From contig CAZHGD010000085.1 of the NCBI GenBank assembly GCA_964531735.1, positions 1 to 30,266 on the forward strand: a stretch of 30,266 nt of DNA, written 5' to 3'. The stretch is from CAZHGD01 sp964531735 (GTDB taxonomy: Bacteria; Armatimonadota; UBA10988). The notes beneath the pieces were generated by a model. It saw nothing but the letters and a program-made list of their open reading frames with translations, was not told the DNA's origin and ran no database searches. The position numbers and the translations under genes are program-made. Each line of letters begins with the position of its first letter. The stretch's first letter is position 1. Of the stretch, positions 23,831 to 30,266 are shown in pieces.

Positions 23831-25293
23831 TCTGTCGGTCCCTGGTCACCGTAGACCTGCTCCAGGTGCTCGGCGAAGTGGGCTTTGCCCTCCGCCCGCA
23901 AACGCGCCAGGTAGCGGGCGTTGGCGCGCCGGCCGCGTGTGTGCAGCGGCCCACCCTCGCGGATCGTCAGCCACAGCGGATCGGTGCCGCTGCGCGAGCA
24001 GGCCATCTGCTCCTGGCGCCAACGGTCGAGGCGCACAATGCCCTCCGCCAGTACATCCGGCCGCGCCGCGGCCAGATCGACCAGTTCGTGCGGGTCGTTC
24101 TCGACATCGTAGAGCGCGGCCGGCGGCAGAGCCTTCCAGCCGGCGTGGAAGGTCCGCAGCAGCATCCAACGGTCCCAGCGCACCGAGCGCTGACACGACC
24201 AGGCGCATTGGCTGACCACCAGGTCATCGCGCCCCTGGGCCTCGCCGCGCCGGAAGGTCCCAGCGAAGCTGCGGCCGTCCCACTCCTCGGGCACACTGCC
24301 GCCGGCCAACTCGACCACCGTCGCGGCCATGTCGAAGTTGTACAGCAAGCCGGTATCGACGCGCGGCGTCACGCCCGGCCAACGGATGAGCAACGGAATG
24401 CGGCTGGTCACGTGGTCGGCCGTCTGATGGTCGCCGTAGATGTTCAGTTCGCCCAGGTTCTCGCCATGGTCCGAACTGACGATGATCACCGTCTCGTCCA
24501 GCACGTTCTGGTCGGCCAGTTCGTTCAGCACGCGGCCGAGATGGTCATCGGCATAGCGGATGCCGACGTCGTACCCGTCGACCCACTGCCGGTAGTCGTC
24601 CATCGAGGCGATGGCCGCCGGCATGCGTGGCCAGCGGCTGTCGGACAGGCTGATGTCCTGTGGCGCATGGGCACTGTGCGGCCCATAGCCGGCGAAGTGC
24701 TGCTGGCGCAGCTCCTCGGTGTACCAGCCCGCCAGCGGCTGCTCCGCGAACGGGCTGCCATACTCGTCCGGCGTCCGGTACGGCGTGTGCGGGTCCCAGA
24801 CGTGCAGGTGCATGAACCAGTTATCGCGCCCGCGGTGACGTTGCAGCCAGTCCAGCGCGGTCGGCACCACTTCGTCGGCGCGCTCCAAGCCGCCCTGGCC
24901 CGGGTTGTACAACTCGCGGAAGCCCGCGTCGTACCAGAACGCCGAGTGGCGCTCGGCGAACGAGCTGAACGAGACCGGGTACAGCCCGGTCTGCCGCAGC
25001 CGTTGAGTCCAGCAGATCTGCGAGTACCGGCTGCGGAAGCCGCGGCTGGCACCCTCGAGGCGCGGGTCGGCGGCCTCACCACCGTGGTTCACCACGCCGG
25101 TGTGCAGCCCGAACTGGCCCGAGAACAGCGCGGCGCGCGACGGCAGGCACGGGGCGTCGGGCGTGTAGCAGTTGGTGTACCGCACCGCGCTGGTCGCCAC
25201 CGCATCCAGGTTGGGCGACGTGTTGCGGTGGTAGCCGTAGCAGCCCAGGTGGTCCGGCCGCAGCGTATCGATATCCAGGTACAGGATGCGCAT
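23827..25293 (-). CDS. Sulfatase with formylglycine motif
   Basis: The 488-residue S1-type sulfatase has the Cys-type maturation site C49-LPSR53-AAL (consensus C-x-P-S-R), so an anaerobic or FGE maturase elsewhere must convert C49 to formylglycine. Metal ligands are visible at D7 and D9 (YLDIDTLRPDH) and D275-H276 (IIVSSDHGENLGE), and WDPHTPY holds another active-site His. No signal peptide is visible, so it may be cytoplasmic and act on imported sulfated sugars. It comes 112 bases after the related hydrolase gene, with a strong hairpin between. The ribosome site before ATG 25293 is weak (GACGAG). Substrate unknown. Confidence 0.93.
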   Translation of the reverse strand: MRILYLDIDTLRPDHLGCYGYHRNTSPNLDAVATSAVRYTNCYTPDAPCLPSRAALFSGQFGLHTGVVNHGGEAADPRLEGASRGFRSRYSQICWTQRLRQTGLYPVSFSSFAERHSAFWYDAGFRELYNPGQGGLERADEVVPTALDWLQRHRGRDNWFMHLHVWDPHTPYRTPDEYGSPFAEQPLAGWYTEELRQQHFAGYGPHSAHAPQDISLSDSRWPRMPAAIASMDDYRQWVDGYDVGIRYADDHLGRVLNELADQNVLDETVIIVSSDHGENLGELNIYGDHQTADHVTSRIPLLIRWPGVTPRVDTGLLYNFDMAATVVELAGGSVPEEWDGRSFAGTFRRGEAQGRDDLVVSQCAWSCQRSVRWDRWMLLRTFHAGWKALPPAALYDVENDPHELVDLAAARPDVLAEGIVRLDRWRQEQMACSRSGTDPLWLTIREGGPLHTRGRRANARYLARLRAEGKAHFAEHLEQVYGDQGPTD

Positions 25294-25343
25294 ATCTCGT
25301 CGTCCAGCCCCGACCCATCAGCACCCAGGCGCAGCCAAGGAGG

Positions 25344-25377
25344 CCAGCCGAGCGGCGTCGGCACACCGCCCGGCTGG
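25344..25377 (-). terminator. 12-bp hairpin between the two sulfatase-family genes
   Basis: On the minus strand CCAGCCGGGCGG (25377-25366) pairs with CCGCTCGGCTGG (25355-25344) over 12 base pairs, with one G-U pair and a 10-base loop. It lies 29 bases after the stop of the upstream hydrolase. No T-run follows, so it may be a Rho-independent-like terminator, attenuator or mRNA-stabilising hairpin. Confidence 0.5.
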
Positions 25378-25405
25378 TTGACCTCAGATCGCCAGGAGCC
25401 GCGGC

Positions 25406-26797
25406 TCAGGCCTTCTTGCTCTCCTGAATCCGCTTGGCTTGCGCCGAGTCACCGATGTGCTGCGTGTCGTAAGCCTCTTGCGAGGACTCGAACGGGCCTT
25501 CCTTGTAGCCACTCCAATAGGGCGTGGTGTACATCGGGTTGGTGATGCCGCACTCGGCTTCGCGCTTGGCCACCCAGGCCTCCATGCGCGCCAACAGCGC
25601 CGCCACCACGTCCGGCTCCTGCTCGGCCACGTTGTGCAGCTCCAGCGGGTCGGTGACCAGGTTGTAGAGCTCGATGGCGGGCTTGAAGTGGAAGTCCGGC
25701 TCCAGGGCACGGATCAGCTTCCACTGCGGCGTGCGCCAGCCTTCCTTGCGCATCCAGGTACACTCGGTGATGTAGCACTCGCTGTAGTGCGAGGCTACCT
25801 CGCCGCGCCACACCGCCGCGAGCGAGTGGCCGTCGAAAGCCAACTGCGGATCGACGTCCATCAGCTCCATCAGCGTCGGCACCAGGTCCTGGTGCAGCGC
25901 CGTGCCGCCGCAGCGCCGGCCGACCGGCACCACGCCGGGGTAGCGGAAGATCAGCGGGATGTTGAGCGTCGGCTCGTAGAGACCGTGGTGGTCGAAGTAG
26001 CAGTCGTGCTCGGCGAGCGTCTCGCCGTGGTCCGAGTTGAGCACCACGATGGTGTTGTCACGGCAGCCCAGCTCGTCGAGGCGGGTCAGGATGCGCTGGA
26101 TGCAGCAGTCCATATAGGATAGCGCCCCGTCGTAGGCCGCGGTGACGTAGTCGATGTCGCGAATGCCGGGCGGCATCCAACTCAGGTGGAAGTCGCAAAA
26201 CGGCTTGAAGTCGCGTACCGGCCCCATCGTGTCGGGCACGTTGTCGTCGGCCGGGTCCTTGCTGTAGAACTGCTGGTCGAACGGCTTCGGCGGCAGGTAG
26301 GGCGCGTGCGGATCCATGTGCCGCAGGAACAGGAACCACGGCGGCTCACCCGCCGCCATGTCCTCCAGCTCGGGGATGGCCACCCGGTTCAGATTCTCGG
26401 CCTTCGGGCTCGGGCCTTCTTCCCACGAGCCCCAGCCGGCGAAGTTCAGGTACTTCTGGAAGCCGCGGGCCGCCGGATTGCCTTCGAAGCCGACGCTGGT
26501 GGTGCGGTAGCCTTCCTCGCCGAGGATCTCGGCCAAGGTCTTCGTCTTCGGGCCCATCGGGCCACGGTGCCGCAGCGCCACGGTCTCCGTGCTGAAGCAG
26601 TCGAGACCGGTCAGCATGGTCGCGTAGCCCGAGGTGGTCGGGATGTGCGGGCTCAGATTGTTCTCGAACAGAACGCCTTCCGCAGCCAGTTGGTCGATGT
26701 TCGGCGTGGTCAGCCGAGGATAGCCGTAGCAGCTCATATGGGTCGAGCGCAGGCTGTCGACGCCGATGAGCAGCAGATTGGGTCGTTGCTTTGCCAT
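25406..26797 (-). CDS. Sulfatase-fold hydrolase with Thr in place of the formylglycine Cys
   Basis: The 463-residue protein belongs to the alkaline phosphatase/sulfatase superfamily. It has LLLIGVDSLRSTHMSCYGYPR at the N-terminus, HMDPHAPYLPPKPF (about 160-173), VVLNSDHGETLAEHD, and a C-terminal ELYNLVTDPLELHNVAEQEPDV. At the nucleophile site, however, HIPTTSGYATMLTG (51-64) replaces C-x-P-S-R: T54 aligns with the Cys and Y58 with the Arg. It thus resembles Thr-nucleophile phosphodiesterases or phosphatases of the fold more than sulfatases. Automated tools would probably call it a sulfatase. It has no signal peptide. The ribosome site is weak (GGGAAG). It lies 99 bases after the Fur-family gene. 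Confidence 0.88.
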   Translation of the reverse strand: MAKQRPNLLLIGVDSLRSTHMSCYGYPRLTTPNIDQLAAEGVLFENNLSPHIPTTSGYATMLTGLDCFSTETVALRHRGPMGPKTKTLAEILGEEGYRTTSVGFEGNPAARGFQKYLNFAGWGSWEEGPSPKAENLNRVAIPELEDMAAGEPPWFLFLRHMDPHAPYLPPKPFDQQFYSKDPADDNVPDTMGPVRDFKPFCDFHLSWMPPGIRDIDYVTAAYDGALSYMDCCIQRILTRLDELGCRDNTIVVLNSDHGETLAEHDCYFDHHGLYEPTLNIPLIFRYPGVVPVGRRCGGTALHQDLVPTLMELMDVDPQLAFDGHSLAAVWRGEVASHYSECYITECTWMRKEGWRTPQWKLIRALEPDFHFKPAIELYNLVTDPLELHNVAEQEPDVVAALLARMEAWVAKREAECGITNPMYTTPYWSGYKEGPFESSQEAYDTQHIGDSAQAKRIQESKKA

Positions 26798-26826
26798 GGT
26801 CAGACGCTTCCCGTCACATTGGACTA

Positions 26827-26845
26827 GGCCGCTCTGGCGGCGGCC
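26827..26845 (-). terminator. Small GC hairpin after the Fur-family gene
   Basis: GGCCGC and GCGGCC (26845-26840 and 26832-26827 on the minus strand) form a 6-bp stem with a 7-base loop in the 99-base gap between the Fur-family stop and the next hydrolase. It is too short and lacks a T-run, so I list it only as the visible structure of this gap. Confidence 0.25.
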
Positions 26846-26896
26846 GACGCGGTTCTTGGCCGGCGGACCGGCGATCCCTTCGTGCCGGCTGGCGGC

Positions 26897-27271
26897 TCAG
26901 GCCGAGACACACTCGGCACAGCGGCCGTAGAGGATCAGCTCGTGCTCGACCATCTGGAAGCCCGGCGGCAACAGCGCCCCCAGATCGTCCGGGCAACCGG
27001 CGATCTCGAACAGGCGATGGCACTCGTAGCAGCGGAAATGGTGATGGTGGTGCTTGCCCGCCCGCTCGTAGCGCGGCGGCTCGCCCGGCAACTCCACCGC
27101 CTGCAGCCACTCTTCGTCCACCAGGCTCTTCAGCGCCCGGTAGACGGTGGCAATCCCCAGCTTGGGCACCACCACCTGGGCCATCGCCAAGACCTCCGCC
27201 GGGCCGAGCGGCCGCTCGGTGGACAGGAAGGCGTCCAGGATGGCGTCGCGCTGCCGGGTCTTCCGTTTCAT
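26897..27271 (-). CDS. Fur-family metalloregulator
   Basis: The 124-residue protein is a complete Fur/Zur/PerR-type repressor. The N-terminal winged helix (KTRQRDAILDAFL ... GIATVYRALKSLV) binds DNA. The dimerisation domain contains HHHHHFRCYECHRLFEI (74-90), and the structural zinc site is C81-x2-C84 with C118-x2-C121 near the C-terminus. Which metal or peroxide it senses cannot be read. I chose ATG 27271 (MKRKTRQRDAIL); the frame upstream to 27373 has no family similarity. No ribosome site precedes the ATG, but TATACT lies only 7 bases upstream, which suggests a leaderless transcript. It diverges from the prepilin gene across a 152-base gap. Confidence 0.93.
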   Translation of the reverse strand: MKRKTRQRDAILDAFLSTERPLGPAEVLAMAQVVVPKLGIATVYRALKSLVDEEWLQAVELPGEPPRYERAGKHHHHHFRCYECHRLFEIAGCPDDLGALLPPGFQMVEHELILYGRCAECVSA

Positions 27272-27278
27272 AGGCGTC

Positions 27279-27308
27279 AGTATAGCCGCAGTGCACGCCA
27301 GCGGTGAA
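27279..27308 (-). promoter_or_regulatory. Candidate promoter for a leaderless fur-type mRNA
   Basis: On the minus strand TATACT (27284-27279) matches 5 of 6 of the -10 consensus. TTCACC (27308-27303) lies 18 bases upstream as a moderate -35. Transcription should begin at or next to the A of the ATG at 27271, which fits the absence of a ribosome site. Confidence 0.5.
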
Positions 27309-27423
27309 CCACCGGGGCGGTCCGGCGTCGAACGCAACCATGACGTCACACGGACGAGATTCGGAAGACCCACTAGCTGGGTATGCTCAGCGGCATTGGA
27401 GGGTCGTGACGAAAGGAGCCACC

Positions 27424-28041
27424 ATGGAACGCCGCCGTGCCTTCACGCTGATCGAGTTGCTGGTCGTGATCGCTATCATCGCGATTCTGGCCGCCATTCT
27501 GTTCCCCGTCTTCGCCAAAGCGCGCGAAAAGGCGCGCCAGAGCAGTTGCCAGTCCAACTGCAAACAGCTCGGCCTGGCGCTGATCCAGTACTGTCAAGAC
27601 TATGACGAGCGCACCCCACGCCACTGCCAGAACAACGGCCCCGCCGGCGGGGCTGCCTTCTGCTGGATGGGCGACGGCGTCACCGGCCCGTACATGAAGA
27701 GCACGCAGATCCGCATCTGCCCCAGCAAGTCCGGCACATCAGTCAGCTATGGCTGGGACCTGCGCTCAAACGACTACGTCGCCTTGGGCGACTTCCAGTA
27801 CCCCGCTGAGAAGATGTGGTTCACCGAGCACGACACCGACGGCGGCGGCTATGTGCGCTTCCAGACCTGCTGCTCCAGTGCCGGCGCGACGGACAGTCAC
27901 GTCGCGGGCCATTCCGCAGCCGCCGGCCCGGCGCCCCACAACGAGGGCGACAACGTGGCTTTCGTCGACGGACACGTCAAGTGGCTGAAGACCTCGGTCA
28001 TCGTCGACTGGGTGGCCAGCGCCCGGCTCTGGACCAAGTAG
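27424..28041 (+). CDS. Type IV prepilin-like / DUF1559-type protein with H-X9-DG
   Basis: The 205-residue protein has a class III export signal MERRRA-FTLIE, with prepilin peptidase cleavage expected after A6 and Glu at mature position 5 (E11). Position -1 is Ala, not the usual Gly. The hydrophobic stem (7-31) is followed by AKAREKARQSSCQSNCKQLGLALIQYCQDYDE, the signature seen in very many Armatimonadota and Planctomycetes pseudopilins. The C-terminus has the H-X9-DG motif (H at PHNEGDN, then VDGHVKW). Many Cys residues suggest disulfides. The ATG 27424 has AAAGGAG 5 bases upstream. It probably forms or decorates a pseudopilus or is surface exposed. TATGCT at 27382-27387 may be its -10. Confidence 0.93.
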   Translation: MERRRAFTLIELLVVIAIIAILAAILFPVFAKAREKARQSSCQSNCKQLGLALIQYCQDYDERTPRHCQNNGPAGGAAFCWMGDGVTGPYMKSTQIRICPSKSGTSVSYGWDLRSNDYVALGDFQYPAEKMWFTEHDTDGGGYVRFQTCCSSAGATDSHVAGHSAAAGPAPHNEGDNVAFVDGHVKWLKTSVIVDWVASARLWTK

Positions 28042-28056
28042 CCCGTCAGCGTCCCG

Positions 28057-29052
28057 TCAGGCGTAGACGCCTTCCTGCCGGAAGACCTCGTAGCCCCAGT
28101 GCTGCCAGAGCGGCTGGCAGCCGATGCTCGCGTTGTCGGGGTAGTCCTTGGCGATCAGGCCGCCACCGCGCCCGCCGAGCGTGCGCAACATGGCTCGCGC
28201 CCGCGCCTCGATGGCGGCCTGGTCGCCGGTCGGCACCACCTGCTGGATGTCCACCGGACACCAGTAGGTGACCGGCTGCTCGGCCAGGAACTCCAGGCCG
28301 CTCAGCTCGGGCTGGTCCAACTGCAGCACGTCGGCACCGAGTTCGGCCAGCGGCGGCACGATGTCCTTGATGTAGCCGCACGAGTGGATCCAGAAGGTCA
28401 GTCCGCGGCGGTGGACGTGGTCGATCAGCCGCTCGAAGTCGGGCCGGAACAGGTGCTGCCACATCGCCGGGCTGACCAGCAACCGGTCCTCGGTGCCCCA
28501 GTCCTCACAGAAGAAGACCCCGTCGGCGCCCAGTTCGGCGTAGACGTCCGCCTGGCGCATGGCCAAGTCACACAGCAGGCGGTTCAGGCGTCGGATCGAC
28601 TCCGGCTCAGCGGCGCAGTCGAGCAGGTACTGCCCCATGCCCCGCAGGTAACGCGCGTAGTTGAACGCGCAGCCGTGCAGCGTGCCGAGCAGATAGCGGT
28701 CGGCCTGCTGTTCGCGCACCCGCTCACCGTGGGCATACCGGGCCGGATCGTCCAACGTCGGCAGGCGGTAGCTCTCCAGGTCGGCCCACGACTTCAGCGC
28801 CGGCTCGATCACCTCGCCACCAACCGTCTTGCCGATCAGCCGGCGCCACAGGCAGCCCCACTCGCAGACCATGGTCTCGCCGCCCGCGCCATCGGCCTGC
28901 CAACCAGTGGCGGGCGAGCTCGGATCCGCGGCCGGACCCAGGCCCGCGACATCGTTGACGCGAGCCCGTCCTTCGTAGGCGCTGTAGGTCAGCCCGACGC
29001 GCGGCGGCCGGTCACGCTCCAGAACGCGTCGGATCAGTTCGCGAGAGGTCAT
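28057..29052 (-). CDS. UroD-like protein with Mta/Mtb-type zinc ligands
   Basis: The 331-residue protein belongs to the uroporphyrinogen decarboxylase superfamily. Unlike the other copy in this window it has H223-S-C225-G (FWIHSCGYIKDIVPPL) and a later C312 (NASIGCQPLW). This matches the His-x-Cys ... Cys zinc site of cobalamin:CoM methyltransferases (MtaA/MtbA type). A corrinoid methyl transfer or demethylation role is therefore plausible, but no corrinoid protein gene is nearby. I use ATG 29052 (MTSRELIRRVLERDRPPRVG), which has GGAGG 9 bases upstream. The frame stays open a further kilobase opposite the dehydrogenase gene, which I treat as a shadow. It converges on the prepilin gene with 15 bases between stops. 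Confidence 0.88.
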   Translation of the reverse strand: MTSRELIRRVLERDRPPRVGLTYSAYEGRARVNDVAGLGPAADPSSPATGWQADGAGGETMVCEWGCLWRRLIGKTVGGEVIEPALKSWADLESYRLPTLDDPARYAHGERVREQQADRYLLGTLHGCAFNYARYLRGMGQYLLDCAAEPESIRRLNRLLCDLAMRQADVYAELGADGVFFCEDWGTEDRLLVSPAMWQHLFRPDFERLIDHVHRRGLTFWIHSCGYIKDIVPPLAELGADVLQLDQPELSGLEFLAEQPVTYWCPVDIQQVVPTGDQAAIEARARAMLRTLGGRGGGLIAKDYPDNASIGCQPLWQHWGYEVFRQEGVYA

Positions 29053-29116
29053 GGCCCACGCCCTCCGTCTGGCTGCCCTATCGCCGGCCGGCCCGCGTCT
29101 CCTTCCCGGCGCGGGC

Positions 29117-29145
29117 TTGACGCCCGCCCCGCCCGCGGTTAGCCT
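29117..29145 (+). promoter_or_regulatory. Candidate promoter for the zinc dehydrogenase
   Basis: TTGACG (29117-29122, 5 of 6) and TAGCCT (29140-29145, 3 of 6) are separated by exactly 17 bases. Transcription would start near 29152, giving a 15-base leader that contains the AGGAG ribosome site at 29156-29160. Confidence 0.45.
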
Positions 29146-29166
29146 CCGTGCGATCAGGAGCCCGCC

Positions 29167-30246
29167 ATGCCCGAGACCATGACCGCCGCTGTCCTCCATG
29201 GCATCCGCGACGTGCGTCTGGAGCACCGCCCGGTGCCGGTGCCGGCCCCGCATGAAGTGCTGGTCCGCATCGCGCAGGTCGGCGTCTGCGCCTCCGACCA
29301 GCACTACTACACGCACGGTCGCATCGGCAGCTTCGTCGTCGAACAACCGCTGATCCTGGGCCACGAGGCGGCCGGGGTGGTGGCTGCCGTGGGCAGCGCC
29401 GTGCGCCGCTTCCAGCCTGGTGACCGCGTGACCATCGAGCCCGGCTGGACCTGCGGGCAGTGCAGCTACTGCCACAGCGGCCGCTACAACCTGTGCCCCG
29501 AAGTGGTCTTCCTCGGCACCCCACCGGTGGACGGTGCCTTCCGCGAGTATGTGGCCTGGCCGGAGAGCTTCACCTACGCCGTGCCCGAGCCGCTCAGCCT
29601 GGTGGAAGCCGCGCTGATCGAGCCGCTCAGCGTCGGCCTGTGGGCCGCGCACCGCGGCCGCGTCGGACCGGGCGCCAGCGTCGCGATCTTCGGCGCCGGC
29701 CCAATCGGGTGCGCCACCCTTCAGTCGGCGCGGCTCCGCGGAGCCACCACGCTGATCGCCGTGGACCTTGCCGACCACCGCCTGGATCTGGCCCGCGGCT
29801 GCGGTGCCACCCACGTCATCAACGCCCGTGACGGCGATCCGGCGACGTCGATCCGCGAGCTGATGGCGCCACTGCAGGGCTTCCGCCCGGAGCACTGTGG
29901 CGTCGACGTCGCCTTCGAGACCGCCGGCAGCCTGCCGACGACGCGAATGGCGCTGGCGGCCACACGGCCCGGCGGCGACGCTGTGCTGGTGGGCTTGCCG
30001 CCCGATCCGCTGGTCGAGCTGGACATCGTCGCAGCGGCCTCGCGCGAGATCTCCATCCATGGCGAGTTCCGCTACGCCAACACCTATCCGACCGCCCTGG
30101 CCCTCGCCGGCGCCGGGCGCGTGGATCTCAAGGCGCTGGTGAGTCATTCGTTCACGCTGAACGAGGTCGGCGCGGCGCTGGAGTTCGCGGACACCCACAA
30201 GCGCGAGTCGATGAAGGTGATGATCCAGGTCAGCGACGACCACTAA
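29167..30246 (+). CDS. Zinc-dependent sorbitol/L-iditol 2-dehydrogenase-like enzyme
   Basis: The 359-residue medium-chain dehydrogenase has the full sorbitol/xylitol dehydrogenase pattern. Catalytic zinc ligands are C41 (GVCASD), H66-E67 (GHE) and E152 (IEPLSVG). The structural zinc loop is C96-x2-C99-x2-C102-x7-C110. The Rossmann loop is GAGPIG (176-181), and D200 at the end of the second strand favours NAD over NADP. It likely oxidises a polyol to a ketose using NAD. ATG 29167 has AGGAG 6 bases upstream. It diverges from the zinc-type UroD-like gene with 114 bases between starts. Exact substrate unknown. Confidence 0.93.
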   Translation: MPETMTAAVLHGIRDVRLEHRPVPVPAPHEVLVRIAQVGVCASDQHYYTHGRIGSFVVEQPLILGHEAAGVVAAVGSAVRRFQPGDRVTIEPGWTCGQCSYCHSGRYNLCPEVVFLGTPPVDGAFREYVAWPESFTYAVPEPLSLVEAALIEPLSVGLWAAHRGRVGPGASVAIFGAGPIGCATLQSARLRGATTLIAVDLADHRLDLARGCGATHVINARDGDPATSIRELMAPLQGFRPEHCGVDVAFETAGSLPTTRMALAATRPGGDAVLVGLPPDPLVELDIVAAASREISIHGEFRYANTYPTALALAGAGRVDLKALVSHSFTLNEVGAALEFADTHKRESMKVMIQVSDDH

Positions 30247-30266
30247 GCAGCCGGCCGGTGACGTTG

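Noticed and set aside
26897..27271. Run of five His residues that might be an artificial tag
   Set aside because: It lies at the conserved His-rich metal region of Fur-family proteins, directly before the first CxxC.
28057..30243. A 728-residue open frame on the minus strand that includes the UroD-like gene
   Set aside because: Only the part below 29052 has UroD motifs and a ribosome site; the rest is the complement of the well-supported zinc dehydrogenase gene.

Overview
This is a dense, high-GC stretch of a bacterial chromosome with 21 supported genes, one of them cut by the left edge. I see no rRNA, tRNA, transposase, CRISPR array or phage structural genes, and no gene-free stretch longer than about 170 bases. 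The best taxonomic clue is the prepilin-like protein at 27424-28041. Its N-terminus (FTLIE, then FPVFAKAREKARQ, then a QYCQDYDE-type segment and an H-X9-DG motif) is the style I associate with Armatimonadota. The many sulfatase-type, glycoside hydrolase, sugar isomerase and UroD-like genes also suit Armatimonadota or the Planctomycetes-type lifestyle. This placement is inference from recalled family patterns, not a search.

Layout. (1) 1-2997, minus strand: ruvC-ruvA-ruvB, start/stop coupled, then a membrane-anchored TPR protein that runs off the window. (2) 3131-10495, plus strand: a DUF5131 (phage Gp37/Gp68-type, three-cysteine) protein, a TIGR01777 epimerase, an unrecognised 234-aa protein, a 1296-aa exported polysaccharide-lyase-like protein with a C-terminal FG-GAP/propeller region, a small unknown protein and a DUF4405 membrane protein. 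(3) A perfect 34-bp palindrome at 10513-10546 separates this block from the convergent genes. (4) 10551-12707, minus: a spore-photoproduct-lyase-like radical SAM protein preceded by a xylose-isomerase-fold TIM barrel protein. (5) 12776-17620, minus: a 1614-aa serralysin-like metalloprotease with RTX, DUF11, Big-1-like and FlgD-Ig-like parts. (6) 17787-27271, minus: Fur-family regulator, alkaline-phosphatase-fold hydrolase, true sulfatase, TMTC-like GT-C mannosyltransferase homologue, GH-A clan glycoside hydrolase and a UroD-like protein. The last four are tightly coupled. (7) 27424-30246: the prepilin-like protein (+), a second UroD-like protein (-) and a divergent sorbitol/iditol-type zinc dehydrogenase (+).

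How the genes may work together. Region 1 is Holliday-junction processing. Its divergent neighbour DUF5131 has a strong-looking promoter containing an AT-rich CAAAC-N4-GTTTG palindrome that resembles a Gram-positive-type LexA box. Region 6 looks like a glycan-processing operon in which sulfate removal, glycan cleavage and a protein O-mannosyltransferase homologue are co-transcribed. Region 7 adds polyol oxidation.

The most interesting candidates are the ruvC/DUF5131 divergent promoter with its operator-like palindrome, the sulfatase-TMTC-GH-UroD operon, the radical SAM/TIM-barrel pair, and the signal-peptide serralysin with a long adhesin-like tail.
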